Source of the DNA: JANOSH01 sp031415695
Lineage (GTDB): Bacteria; Actinomycetota; Acidimicrobiia; Acidimicrobiales; Ilumatobacteraceae
Assembly (NCBI GenBank): GCA_031415695.1
Contig: JANOSH010000044.1
Location: 1-64,000, forward strand
Length of the DNA stretch: 64,000 bases
Direction of reading: 5' to 3'
Below the pieces are notes generated by a model. That model had not been told where the DNA came from. It saw only the letters and a program-made list of their open reading frames with translations, and did not search any database. This document shows, piece after piece, positions 8,756-17,003 of this stretch. Numbering within the stretch: the first letter of the stretch is position 1; each line of letters begins with the position of its first letter. Position numbers and translations under genes: made by a program.

Positions 8756-8835
8756 GGTCTGCTCCCCACCGGAGGCAGCCCGGATGGCTGCGCCGCCCGG
8801 TTAGGAGGAGTGTGCGGCGATTCGCTCACGACGTC

Positions 8836-8851
8836 TGTGCTTTGGATCACA
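8836..8851. promoter_or_regulatory. Crp/Fnr-like palindrome upstream of the CAP gene
   Basis: TGTGC-N6-TCACA differs at one base from the classical TGTGA-N6-TCACA. It is centred about 88 bases upstream of the CAP-protein start at 8755. One-mismatch sites of this kind are expected by chance about twice in a window of this size, so support is weak. Confidence 0.25.
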
Positions 8852-8926
8852 CAGCATCGAAATTTCGAGAGGATTCTTACGGCGGCCTCGTCGGGGTCGT
8901 TGAATGCTATTGAGCAGGCCCACCGC

Positions 8927-9309
8927 TCATCGGTTGAGCAGCGCAACGTTGAGCGATCGCATCTCCGCCCACGAGGCAGCGATCGGATCGACGGTGACAA
9001 ATTGGTCGACACCGATTCGATCAGCAGCCGCGACGTGTAACGCCACGATCGGCGGCGCACCAAGCCACGCCAAATCAACAGCGAGCGCTGTCATTTCCTC
9101 GTCGGGCACCATCACGGTCAAGGAGTTGAGCGCCCAGATCCAGGCCATCCGGATGACCTCCCGACCCACGAGTGACGGCACCTCGATGTGGGCGAACTCG
9201 TGCACGCAGGCTGCGTCCAACGCCCCCCAAATCGAGGCCACCCGACGACCTTGGTCTCCCGGGAGCACGCTTGCGCCAGCGCAGAGCCGTCGAGATAGCC
9301 AATGCTCAC
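8927..9309 (-). pseudogene. vapC: VapC-type PIN-domain toxin with a 1-base deletion
   Basis: The GTG at 9309 overlaps the stop of the VapB-like gene as GTGA. The first frame reads MSIGYLDGSALAQA, the usual VapC opening with the first catalytic Asp in YLD. The frame then shifts: LPGDQGRRVASIWGALDAA... through EVPSLVGREVIR and VTVDPIAASWAE runs to TGA at 8927. Adding one base within gcgtgc near 9262 gives A-Q-A-V-L-P-G and a complete PIN domain of about 127 residues. Intact VapC enzymes cleave tRNA or rRNA. This copy would make a 30-40 residue truncated peptide unless the deletion is a sequencing error. Confidence 0.75.
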
Positions 9310-9494
9310 TCGTCGGTTAATCCCATGAGCTCCAAGCTCTTCGCCCGAATCTCTTGAGGGGTGTGCCGTTCGATCGGCGGACGGAGCACACCCGAGGCGA
9401 CGAGCTCGTCGTAGCGGGACGTCGTTCCAACGGGAACCATGCGGCAGAGCGGCACGCCTGCTTCGGTGATGACGACTTCTTCGCCGGCACGCAC
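9306..9494 (-). pseudogene. vapB: VapB-type antitoxin, N-terminally truncated
   Basis: 62 residues: VRAGEEVVITEAGVPLCRMVPV, then a C-terminal toxin-binding tail ending LELMGLTDE. Intact Phd/VapB antitoxins of this type start about 20 residues earlier with the DNA-binding strand. Here SCLDH precedes VRAGEE in frame, but a TAA lies five codons upstream of the GTG, and no N-terminal sequence appears in any frame before the dehydrogenase gene begins. The truncation therefore looks real and would remove DNA binding. With the broken vapC next to it, the locus appears dead. Confidence 0.65.
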
Positions 9495-9537
9495 ATGGTC
9501 AAGACAGGATTATTGGATCCCGTTAATCTGTTCGCCT

Positions 9538-10539
9538 ATGGCCAGACTCTCGCTCGCCCACATCGAATGCCTCGCGGCCGACGCGCTCGGCCGGTGTGGC
9601 GCCAACTCGGTGCAGGCGGGGCCGACGGCACGCTCGATTAGCGACGCCGATGCCGAAGGAATCCGCAACGTTGGGCTCGACTATTTGCCAACCTATTGCC
9701 ATCACCTGTTGTGCGGCAAGGTTGTCGGCTCGGCCGAACCTGTTGTGCGCCTCGCCCATGGAGCCACCGTCACGGTCGATGCCAATTCGGGATTTTGTCA
9801 TCCCGCATTCGAGGCGGCGCTCGAACCGTTTGCTGAACTCACGCGATCACATGGCATTGCATTGTTGACTATCTCGCGATCGTATTCCGCTGGAGTTTTG
9901 GGCTGGATGGTCGAACGCCTTGCACAGCGGGGATTCGTCGCTCTCGGATTCGCCAACTCGTCGGCGTTGGTGGCTCCCTGGTGCGGAACGCGGCCGATGC
10001 TTGGCACCAATCCGTTGGCGTTTGCTGCGCCGCGCCAAAGCCAACGACCGCTGGTCATCGACATGGCCACGAGTGCCACCGCCTATGTCAACGTGCGCCA
10101 AGCCGCGGTTGAGGGTCGAGACATCCCACTGGGTTGGGCCCACGACGCGCAGGGCAAGCCCACCAGTAACGCTAACGACGCACTAGCCGGGACCATTGCC
10201 CCACTCGGTGGTGCCAAGGGTTTTGCGCTCGGGCTGATGGTCGAAATTCTTGCGGCCGGTGTCAGCGGCGGAAGCTGGGCGGCCGACGCGTCGTCATTCC
10301 TCGATGATCGGGGTGGTCCGCCCCTGGTCGGTCAGGTCTTCATTGCAATTGATCCCGGTAGAAACAACGAAGGTTTCGAGTTACGACTGGAAACGATGCT
10401 GCGCGCTCTGGCGTCCGAGAGCGGCGTGCGACTGCCAGGCGATAGACGCAATGATGCCCGAGCCGGGGCCGAACGCGACGGGGTGGATGTGCCAGACGAG
10501 CTGGTGTCACGTATCGAAGTGCTCGGCAAGGCGAAATAA
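9538..10539 (+). CDS. malate/L-lactate dehydrogenase-family (Ldh_2) oxidoreductase
   Basis: 333 residues starting MARLSLAHIECLAADAL; the ATG at 9538 is chosen because the family begins with this helix. Visible family motifs include SRSYSAGVLGW, the NSSALVAPWCG segment (normally N-S-x-x-x-(A/V)-P-x-G), LGTNPLAFAAP, then IDMATSATA and LGGAKGFALGLMVEIL. Members reduce 2-oxo acids or oxidise 2-hydroxy acids with NAD(P)(H); examples are ureidoglycolate, sulfolactate and 2,3-diketogulonate dehydrogenases. The substrate cannot be read from the sequence. The start directly abuts the truncated vapB on the other strand. Confidence 0.85.
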   Translation: MARLSLAHIECLAADALGRCGANSVQAGPTARSISDADAEGIRNVGLDYLPTYCHHLLCGKVVGSAEPVVRLAHGATVTVDANSGFCHPAFEAALEPFAELTRSHGIALLTISRSYSAGVLGWMVERLAQRGFVALGFANSSALVAPWCGTRPMLGTNPLAFAAPRQSQRPLVIDMATSATAYVNVRQAAVEGRDIPLGWAHDAQGKPTSNANDALAGTIAPLGGAKGFALGLMVEILAAGVSGGSWAADASSFLDDRGGPPLVGQVFIAIDPGRNNEGFELRLETMLRALASESGVRLPGDRRNDARAGAERDGVDVPDELVSRIEVLGKAK

Positions 10540-10587
10540 AATGCCGCACCCGGTGTTGGACTCGGTGTCCTCTACGGAGAGGTTCAC

Positions 10588-11643
10588 ATGGCGAAGTTTG
10601 TGTTCGGCGTCGTTCTGACGATTGGCGCCATCATCGTTTTTCTTGTCGCTCGCAATACCGCAAGCGTCGGCAAGCGTCCAGCGCTGGGCAAAGCAGCCAA
10701 GCAAATCAGCGCGCTTGGCAGCCTTGCGCTGGCAATCCTTGGCGTTTTCATTATCGGCTCGTCGTTCCTACGCGTCGTACCCGCCAACACCATTGGCATA
10801 CCCACCACCCTTGGGAAAGTCGGTACGCCACTCTCGAGCGGATTTCACTTCACGGCTCCGTGGACCACAATCACCGGTTTCTCCACCCGAGTCCAGGAAC
10901 TCTCGATGCTTCGCGCCGCCGACGAAGGCGACAAGGCCAAAGACGACAGCGTCGCCGTAATCTCATCGGGTGGCGGTTCCATGGCCGTCGATGTGACGGT
11001 GCGCTTTGCACTCGCGCCCGACAAGGCGTCGGAATTGTTCAAGCAGGCCGGGTCAGTTGAATTGGTGAAGGATCGATTTGTGCGTCCCGATGCCCGCGAG
11101 GTCGTGCGTAACGTGTTCGGTCAGTTCACCGCCGAGGAGGGCTACAGCACCAAACGCGCCACTATCGCTGTGAGGATTGCCGATGAACTCGCGCCTCGCT
11201 TGGCCGGGCGCGGGGTGTTGCTCGACTCGGTTAACATCCGCGACCTCGCACCCGACAACCAGCAACTTGCGGCCATCAACGCCATCTTGCAGTCTCGTAA
11301 CGAGGCGGCCAAAGCCCTCGAAGATCAGAAGAAGCAAACCACAGAAGCCGAGACACGCAAGCAGGTTGCATCGCTCGACAAAGAAGCAACGGTCACCAAG
11401 GCCGAGGCCGATGCTCGTTCGGTGACCATCGCCGCGGAGGCGCAGGCCAGTGCGAACGCCAAGATCGCAGCGTCACTAACGCCGACGCTGGTTGACCTTG
11501 AAAAGACCAAGGCGTGCGCCGCTGCTATTGCGGCCACCAAGGCTCAGGTGGTCAATGTGTGTGCCGGAAACGGTGCCGACGGATCAACGGCGGCCGGCAA
11601 CACGTCGGTCATTGTCGACAGTCGTGCAACTACAAAGCCGTAG
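10588..11643 (+). CDS. SPFH/prohibitin-family membrane protein
   Basis: 351 residues. Two hydrophobic segments lie at the N-terminus (about 4-22 and 42-63). An SPFH/band-7 domain follows (residues about 65-230, beginning LRVVPANTIGIPTTLGKVG). An alanine- and charge-rich coiled-coil (EAAKALEDQKKQTTEAETRKQ...) covers about 235-300, and the tail is low in complexity. This matches prohibitin/stomatin-like scaffolds that form membrane microdomains or regulate membrane proteases. The stop codon directly abuts the stop of the convergent glycosyltransferase gene with no gap. No partner protease or NfeD gene is adjacent. Confidence 0.85.
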   Translation: MAKFVFGVVLTIGAIIVFLVARNTASVGKRPALGKAAKQISALGSLALAILGVFIIGSSFLRVVPANTIGIPTTLGKVGTPLSSGFHFTAPWTTITGFSTRVQELSMLRAADEGDKAKDDSVAVISSGGGSMAVDVTVRFALAPDKASELFKQAGSVELVKDRFVRPDAREVVRNVFGQFTAEEGYSTKRATIAVRIADELAPRLAGRGVLLDSVNIRDLAPDNQQLAAINAILQSRNEAAKALEDQKKQTTEAETRKQVASLDKEATVTKAEADARSVTIAAEAQASANAKIAASLTPTLVDLEKTKACAAAIAATKAQVVNVCAGNGADGSTAAGNTSVIVDSRATTKP

Positions 11644-12738
11644 CTACTGGGTCGAACTACTGGACTTGCGTTCGCGGGCTGCTCGCACATCGTCGAGCAG
11701 CCTGCCGAACTCTTCGCCGCATCGAACGTCAAGACATGTGGCATGCCCATGGCGCTGCGCGTTTTCGCCGAGGCTCTTGCCGAGAGTCGGGTCGTCAATC
11801 AGGCTCTGCAGGGCAGCCCGCATCGCTCGGACATCCAAGGGTGGAACAAGCAACGCTGTCTCACCGTTTTCAAGATATTCGCGAACGCCGCTGGTGTCGG
11901 AAACCACCATCGTCGAGCCGAGCATGAGGCCTTCGACATAGGTGACGCCGCCAGCGGGCAACTCCGACTCGGTCGTCAGCGGGATGACATTGGCAACTGC
12001 GTACTTGGCCAGCGCCCGTATTTCGGGAAGGGTGATTTCGAACCGAACGTCGACATTCGACGGCCAAGTGAGCCCCTTGACGGCTGACCGGCCGGGCGCA
12101 ACGATCACCCGAATGGGAAGGTCGGTAACGGCTGCAAAGAACGTTGCGTAGTCCCGGTATCCCGTTCCGGTTGCGAACACGTACGGCTCGAGCGGTGCTA
12201 AGGCTCGGTCGGCACTCATTGGTGGCTTCGGGAAGTACGCGAACCGAAACTTCTCCTTCGGTGCACCGAACCAGCCGGCGTACAGGTCGGCCTCACGACG
12301 GTAGTGAACAACGAACTGGTCAACCGATTGCAGTCCAAACCGGGTGACCGTGTTGCGCAGACCTTCGGTGTGCCCAGTATTGAACCAATAGGCGACGAGC
12401 GGTGTCTTAAGTCGGAAAACTCGCTTGATAATGCCAGCGACCACGGCAAACTGGGGTAGCACGGTAACAAGCACATCGGGGCGTTTCGTGAAAGCAACGA
12501 TGGTCGACCGAAGATAGTGCCACCATTCGATGGCGCCACTGCGGGGCCGCGACTTCAGGTGCCAGTTCCCCAAGGGACGTTTGAGACCAACGGTGACGAG
12601 AGTCTTGTCGGTGTCGTGAACAAACGCTTCGAGCCATGTGTCGGACGTGTCGTCCGAGTACATGGGTGACAAAATCACGAACTTCCACGGTTTTCTGATC
12701 ACGTTTCTTGCCGCCTTCCGCACTCGGGCATCCGCCAA
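11644..12738 (-). CDS. glycosyltransferase, group 1 (GT4-like)
   Basis: About 364 residues with a TTG first codon; a GTG five codons in (12723) is an equally likely start. The C-terminal half has the GT-B nucleotide-sugar domain pattern: YVFATGTGYRDYATFFAAV, later ANVIPLTTESELPAGGVTYVEGLMLGSTMVVSDTSGVREYL, then ENGETALLVPP. The glutamate-containing E-x7-E-like segment VEGLMLGSTMVV is characteristic of family 4 retaining enzymes. The acceptor is unknown; cell-surface glycan or glycolipid synthesis is likely. The gene stands alone on its strand, between the SPFH gene (convergent) and the MarR gene end. Confidence 0.75.
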   Translation of the reverse strand: MADARVRKAARNVIRKPWKFVILSPMYSDDTSDTWLEAFVHDTDKTLVTVGLKRPLGNWHLKSRPRSGAIEWWHYLRSTIVAFTKRPDVLVTVLPQFAVVAGIIKRVFRLKTPLVAYWFNTGHTEGLRNTVTRFGLQSVDQFVVHYRREADLYAGWFGAPKEKFRFAYFPKPPMSADRALAPLEPYVFATGTGYRDYATFFAAVTDLPIRVIVAPGRSAVKGLTWPSNVDVRFEITLPEIRALAKYAVANVIPLTTESELPAGGVTYVEGLMLGSTMVVSDTSGVREYLENGETALLVPPLDVRAMRAALQSLIDDPTLGKSLGENAQRHGHATCLDVRCGEEFGRLLDDVRAARERKSSSSTQ

Positions 12739-12803
12739 GCCGCCATGTTGACCACTGTATTCGCAGCCGGTGAAACGATCCTACGTTTGGGCTCAAGACA
12801 CCG

Positions 12804-13313
12804 TTAGGAAAGGTCGTCTATCGATCGTAGTACCTCTCGTAAGTGATGAGCCATCGCCCGCCGATCGTGTTCCGAGAGCCGTTTGGTTACCAACGCCTCG
12901 TGCTGATTAAAAATCGGGAACAGACGTCGAATGGTGGCGAGCCCTTTAGGCGAGAGAGCCACGATTACCATCCGACCGTCATCGGGGTTAGGCCGTCGAG
13001 TTACAAACTCTCGCGATTCGAGGGTGGAGACAATGCCGGTGAGCGTCGCTTTGGTGACGCTGCATTGCTCGGCCAGATGTCGTGACTCCTGATCACCCCA
13101 CACCCACAAGACAAACAACGCTGTGAAACCAGTCCACGACAACTGATCCGGGCCCAGAACCTCGCGCTCCATGTGATTGCGCACCGCTGACGCCACCCGA
13201 AACACGTTGGCGACAGCTTCCATCGCAGCAAAGTCGACGTCGTGTAGCTCACCCACACGACGTTCAACGTCGGCTTCGGCGGGCGTCAGGTCGTCGATTG
13301 GGTCGGTCGTCAT
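12804..13313 (-). CDS. MarR-family transcriptional regulator (HpaR-like position)
   Basis: 169 residues from the ATG at 13313, which overlaps the GS-like gene's TAA by one base (TAATG), so it is the last gene of the operon. The winged helix-turn-helix is clear: QESRHLAEQCSVTKATLTGIVSTLESREFVTRRPNPDDGRMVIVALSPKG, quoted here in part (recognition helix SVTKATLTGIV, wing DDGRMVIVAL). MarR proteins usually repress catabolic operons and release DNA on binding an aromatic ligand. The homoprotocatechuate regulator HpaR belongs to this family, and the first gene here is HpaD-like. The likely target is the inverted repeat at 16914-16937. Confidence 0.85.
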   Translation of the reverse strand: MTTDPIDDLTPAEADVERRVGELHDVDFAAMEAVANVFRVASAVRNHMEREVLGPDQLSWTGFTALFVLWVWGDQESRHLAEQCSVTKATLTGIVSTLESREFVTRRPNPDDGRMVIVALSPKGLATIRRLFPIFNQHEALVTKRLSEHDRRAMAHHLREVLRSIDDLS

Positions 13314-14599
13314 TAGTGGAATGGTAGGTAATAGCTGAGTTCCCAATCGGTCACGGCTTCGGCGAACTTTTGCCATTCGTCGCGTTTGACGGCCAGGAAA
13401 ATGTCGACAATTTCAGGCCCTAACGCCTCGCGAAACGCGGGGGCGGCTTCCAACGCATCGAGAGCCGCCGACAAGTTGAGGGGCGTACGAGTTTGCGTGC
13501 TAGCTGTTTCTAGGCCGTCGCCCTCCTCAAGCGCCGGGGGCTCAACGGTTTCTGCGATACCTAGCAGCGAAGCCTGCAGCACCGCTGCGACCGACAAGTA
13601 GGGGTTCGCTGCGCCGTCGGGAAGCCGGTACTCGATGCGGGTGGCTGCGTCACGTTCTTTGGGTACGCGGACGGTGACGCTGCGATGATCAAGGCCCCAA
13701 TTGGCAAAAACGCCAGCCAGGTTGCCTGGCTTCAGCCGTTTGTAGGCGTTAACCGTCGGGGCACAGATTGCCGACAGTGGTTCGTGTTGGCGCAGGAGCC
13801 CACCAATCGAATACCTGGCGACGTCGGAAAGACCGTGGCGTCCGGCAGCATCATTGAACGCGTTGACTCCCGTCGCGGTGTTCGCCGAAAAGTTGATATG
13901 CAGTCCGCTGCCCGACAGCGCTGCGAACGGCTTACCGAGGAAGGTGAGCAGAAGGCCCTTCTTGCGGGCGACCTCTTGAGCCATTTGTTTGAACACAAAG
14001 ATGTTGTCGACAGCGTCGAGCGCGTCGCTGTAGTGCAGCGTGAACTCGAACTGGGGCGCGTCGTACTCGCTGTTGACGCTCTCGACGGGGAACCCGCACA
14101 GGTCGGCCATGGCCATGATGTCGTCGAGAAGCCCGTGCGGGTCGACCATGGGGCCCACGGTGTAGGTCATTGCACCCGGCGTCTCGATGGCCTTCCAACC
14201 ACCGCTACCGTTTGGTTCCAAGATGTAACACTCAAGTTCAATGCCGACCATTGGTGTAAGGCCCAGTGCCGTCCAGCCCGCGATCGCGCGGCGCAGCACA
14301 GTTCGCGGCGCCCACGGCACCAGGTCGCCCTCGTACATCAGGTCGGCCACCACAACGCCTACCCCCGGCTCCCAACCGGGCCGCGCCGTCGTTACGTCGA
14401 ACACGGCTTCAAGATCGGGCATACCGGTAAAGAACCCGGTGTGAGGGGTGGTCGCCGTCATCTGCTTGTCGTAGTGCTGCGAGAACAGGGTCATGCAGTG
14501 TTTCGTGCCATGACCCGCAAAGGCCACAGGCAAGTACTTGCCCCGTGCGAGGCCCAGATGGTCGCAAAATAGCGGGCGAATTCTCTGGAACTCAGCCAT
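13313..14599 (-). CDS. glutamine synthetase-family gamma-glutamyl ligase
   Basis: 428 residues, slightly shorter than GlnA. Family motifs include VNSEYDAPQFEFTLHY, the metal/glutamate block GSGLHINFS, the ATP-binding NAYKRLKPG, and RVPKERDAATRIEYRLPD with the arginines that hold glutamate and phosphate. It is more divergent than housekeeping GlnA and lacks the conserved Tyr-adenylylation loop. GS-like enzymes of this kind (PuuA, IpuC, AtdA1/TdnQ) use ATP to join glutamate to an amine other than ammonia. Its start overlaps the upstream double-amidotransferase gene by 8 bases and its end overlaps marR. I infer that it glutamylates the amine substrate of this operon. Confidence 0.85.
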   Translation of the reverse strand: MAEFQRIRPLFCDHLGLARGKYLPVAFAGHGTKHCMTLFSQHYDKQMTATTPHTGFFTGMPDLEAVFDVTTARPGWEPGVGVVVADLMYEGDLVPWAPRTVLRRAIAGWTALGLTPMVGIELECYILEPNGSGGWKAIETPGAMTYTVGPMVDPHGLLDDIMAMADLCGFPVESVNSEYDAPQFEFTLHYSDALDAVDNIFVFKQMAQEVARKKGLLLTFLGKPFAALSGSGLHINFSANTATGVNAFNDAAGRHGLSDVARYSIGGLLRQHEPLSAICAPTVNAYKRLKPGNLAGVFANWGLDHRSVTVRVPKERDAATRIEYRLPDGAANPYLSVAAVLQASLLGIAETVEPPALEEGDGLETASTQTRTPLNLSAALDALEAAPAFREALGPEIVDIFLAVKRDEWQKFAEAVTDWELSYYLPFH

Positions 14600-16031
14600 T
14601 CGTAACGCTCCTTGATTCCTGATTGTTGGGAGCCAGTTCGCTAACCGGCGGGTTGGCGCGTTGCGTAGCTTGTTCGATCAGCCAGACCAGGCTGGGGTCG
14701 AGCACCGTGAGCATCTCGGGATGCCATTGCACCCCGAGCACGGGTCGGCCGCGAAGCTCGATGGCTTCGATTACGCCATCCGGCGCGACACCCGAAACAA
14801 CTACGCCAGCTGGCGGGTCGCTGATGGTTTGGTGATGCAGGCTGTTGACAATCGCCTCGTGGCCGTACAGCTCATAGGCGAGAGTTCCCTCGACGAAACG
14901 TACGAGATGACATGGCACGTCACGCGGTTCACTAAAGCGAGGATGCCCAACCCCTTCGTCTCGTCCGACATGTTGAACAAGTGTGCCGCCGAGATGAACG
15001 TTGATGAGTTGCGCCCCACGGCAAATGCCCAGGAGCGGCACGTTGAGGCGAATGGCATGTGCGATGACCTCAAGCTCCCAGAGGTCACGTTCGGGTTCGA
15101 GGTAGCCAAGGTTCTCGTCGGGCGTTGCTCCATACAACGACGGATCAACATCGGCGCCGCCCGACACCACAACGCCGTCGAGACGTTCAAGTAGTTCGGC
15201 TACCGGAGCGTCTCGCGCAAGTTCAACGGGCAAACCGCCAGCCCGGGCGACCGCAGCGGGGTACTCGGTGAAATGGAGATCAAACTCAGCGTCATGCATA
15301 GCCGGAACAAGGTGATCGGCGAGGCGGCTAGTGGGCCATCGGCGACCGGTAATGCCAATGAGGGGACGCCGCGACACCGACCGAATATACGACCGAATCA
15401 AAGCGCTGGTGCGAGCTGGGGCAGCCGCATTGTTCGCATCGCATTGTGCCAACAGTTCCGGCGCGGTTATGCCAACACCGGGCAGATACGCGTGGCCGCC
15501 CTGTTCCAACCATCGGGCCACGGTGTCCCGGCTGATCTCGGGGTGGAACTGAACGCCGAGCGATCGCCCGATACGAAACGCCTGGACGCAGGACGTTGTG
15601 GCCAATACGTCGGCACCGTCGGGTACGACGATCTCGTCAAGATGAAACTGGAACCACGGCCCGGCAGATACGGCGTCGTTAGTTGAGTCGATGGAGACCC
15701 AACCAATCTCGGGCGTGGCGCTTCGTCGCACGGAGCCGCCGAGCGAGGCCGCCAACTGTTGCGCACCAAAACACACGCCGAAAATGGGGACACCGTGGTT
15801 GTGGGCGGCGCGCAGCAGCACCTGCTCAGCGGCAACAGCCTGTGCGTGATCGAGAGGCACCGACCAGGCCGACCCGAACGGCACGATGAGATCGAAGGTG
15901 CGTGGGTCGGGGTACACACCGTCCTCGCGGGCCACCATGGTCAGCTCGTAGCCGAGTTCGTTGAGTGCGTCGCCCACAAGGCCCGGGTCGTAGTCGCCGT
16001 GATGAGCAATGGCAAGAGCTCTTTTGGTCAC
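14592..16031 (-). CDS. fusion of two class I glutamine amidotransferase domains (GuaA/AtdA2-like + PuuD-like)
   Basis: 479 residues from GTG at 16031, which overlaps the dioxygenase stop as GTGA. Domain 1 (about 1-215) resembles the GMP-synthase type GATase: nucleophile elbow FGVCFGAQQLA near residue 85, and VQFHPE supplying the catalytic His and Glu. Domain 2 (about 225-470) resembles gamma-glutamyl-GABA hydrolase PuuD/peptidase C26: GGADVDPSLYG, nucleophile LGICRGAQLINV near residue 335, and VQWHPEM. Both catalytic triads appear intact. Class I GATases hydrolyse gamma-glutamyl amides. In aniline and isopropylamine pathways such a hydrolase works with a GS-like ligase, as encoded directly downstream here. 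Carrying two such domains in one chain is unusual. Confidence 0.85.
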   Translation of the reverse strand: MTKRALAIAHHGDYDPGLVGDALNELGYELTMVAREDGVYPDPRTFDLIVPFGSAWSVPLDHAQAVAAEQVLLRAAHNHGVPIFGVCFGAQQLAASLGGSVRRSATPEIGWVSIDSTNDAVSAGPWFQFHLDEIVVPDGADVLATTSCVQAFRIGRSLGVQFHPEISRDTVARWLEQGGHAYLPGVGITAPELLAQCDANNAAAPARTSALIRSYIRSVSRRPLIGITGRRWPTSRLADHLVPAMHDAEFDLHFTEYPAAVARAGGLPVELARDAPVAELLERLDGVVVSGGADVDPSLYGATPDENLGYLEPERDLWELEVIAHAIRLNVPLLGICRGAQLINVHLGGTLVQHVGRDEGVGHPRFSEPRDVPCHLVRFVEGTLAYELYGHEAIVNSLHHQTISDPPAGVVVSGVAPDGVIEAIELRGRPVLGVQWHPEMLTVLDPSLVWLIEQATQRANPPVSELAPNNQESRSVTNG

Positions 16032-16906
16032 GAGGTCCAACCTTGCTTTGGCCGCTCGAACCAGATGTGCATCTGCGCCGTGCCAACTGCATTCTCGTAG
16101 TCGCTGTAAGCCATGCCTTTGGCCGTGCACTCTCGGGCGCCGAGGGCACCAATCATCATCAGATAGTGCCCGAACCTGGCCTCGGGTTTCACATCAAGGT
16201 AGTTCGCCATGTCATCGATCACGGCGGCATGATCGCCACGCCAAAACGCTTCGAGCACCTTCGCGTCGGCTCGGCGGGCGTGATCGTTGAACACGTGGAT
16301 GGGGTCGCTCGCTTCGTGGGCTCGCAGTTGCTGCAACGGCCAAAAGCTATGGCTCAACGCTCCCGACGCCAGCACGACTACCCGCCTATCGAGCCGACGG
16401 ATTGCGCGACCTAACAGCTCACCAACCAGCAGTGAGTCGTGCGGTTCAGCCGTTTGGCAACAACTGATACTCACCCAGCGTTCGGCGCCTTGTAGATAGC
16501 TCAGCAGGTTCACCGTCGGGTAATGGATCGGCAGATGCGCATTGTCGATTGCGGTGATCCACATATCGTCGCGACCCTCGGCCTCTGCGGCCAGTGCATG
16601 GGCCAATTCAGGGTCACCGGGCAGGTCGTATGGGATGCTCGACATACCCCTGGGCAATTCGTCGCTGGTATACAAACCGCGGCGGCGGTCGTGGGAGGCA
16701 ACGACGAACTCGACCGTGGTTGTCCAGTGAGCGTCAAGCACGACAACTGTGTCGGGACGGAGTCGATCAAGCACCTCGGTACGCAAGCGGCGAAGTCCTG
16801 GCACCAGGCTGATCTCGTTCCCCTCGTTCAGCTCACGTCGCGTGAGTTCGGGCAGCATGATTGTCGGGACGTGGGCCACGATTCCAGCTCCGACTATTTC
16901 ACCCAT
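16028..16906 (-). CDS. type III extradiol ring-cleavage dioxygenase (LigB superfamily, HpaD/HpcB-like)
   Basis: 292 residues from ATG 16906; a GTG two codons earlier (16912) is an alternative start. It resembles E. coli homoprotocatechuate 2,3-dioxygenase along its length: AHVPTIMLPEL (metal His), VVLDAHWTTTVEF (second His), GLYTSDELPRGM, and VVLASGALSHSFW (catalytic His). Enzymes of this superfamily use Fe(II) and O2 to open catechol rings next to the hydroxyls. It is the first gene of a tightly overlapping operon with the double GATase, GS-like ligase and MarR. The exact catechol is unknown; a side-chain-bearing one such as 3,4-dihydroxyphenylacetate is the best guess. Confidence 0.85.
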   Translation of the reverse strand: MGEIVGAGIVAHVPTIMLPELTRRELNEGNEISLVPGLRRLRTEVLDRLRPDTVVVLDAHWTTTVEFVVASHDRRRGLYTSDELPRGMSSIPYDLPGDPELAHALAAEAEGRDDMWITAIDNAHLPIHYPTVNLLSYLQGAERWVSISCCQTAEPHDSLLVGELLGRAIRRLDRRVVVLASGALSHSFWPLQQLRAHEASDPIHVFNDHARRADAKVLEAFWRGDHAAVIDDMANYLDVKPEARFGHYLMMIGALGARECTAKGMAYSDYENAVGTAQMHIWFERPKQGWTS

Positions 16907-16913
16907 GCCCACC

Positions 16914-16937
16914 CTATCGTTCGGAACCTAACGATAG
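16914..16937. promoter_or_regulatory. perfect inverted repeat in the divergent dioxygenase/rhodanese promoter
   Basis: CTATCGTT (16914-16921) and AACGATAG (16930-16937) are exact inverted copies separated by 8 bases. The element ends two bases before the GTG/ATG of the dioxygenase and lies upstream of the divergent rhodanese gene. Its size and symmetry fit a MarR-dimer operator, and a MarR gene ends the operon. Confidence 0.6.
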
Positions 16938-17003
16938 TTGTGGGCTTCGTTGGCGTCAACGCGAAACCCATCCAACAGTTGGCGGTGCCACGGAAACATA
17001 GGC

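Noticed and set aside
8756..8880. c-di-AMP (ydaO) riboswitch before the CAP-domain gene
   Set aside because: The leader has a CGCCG/CGGCG stem and TAACCGGGCGGCG, and such genes often carry this riboswitch, but the required GGGGAACC, GGGTGAAT and CCGAATCCG blocks are missing.
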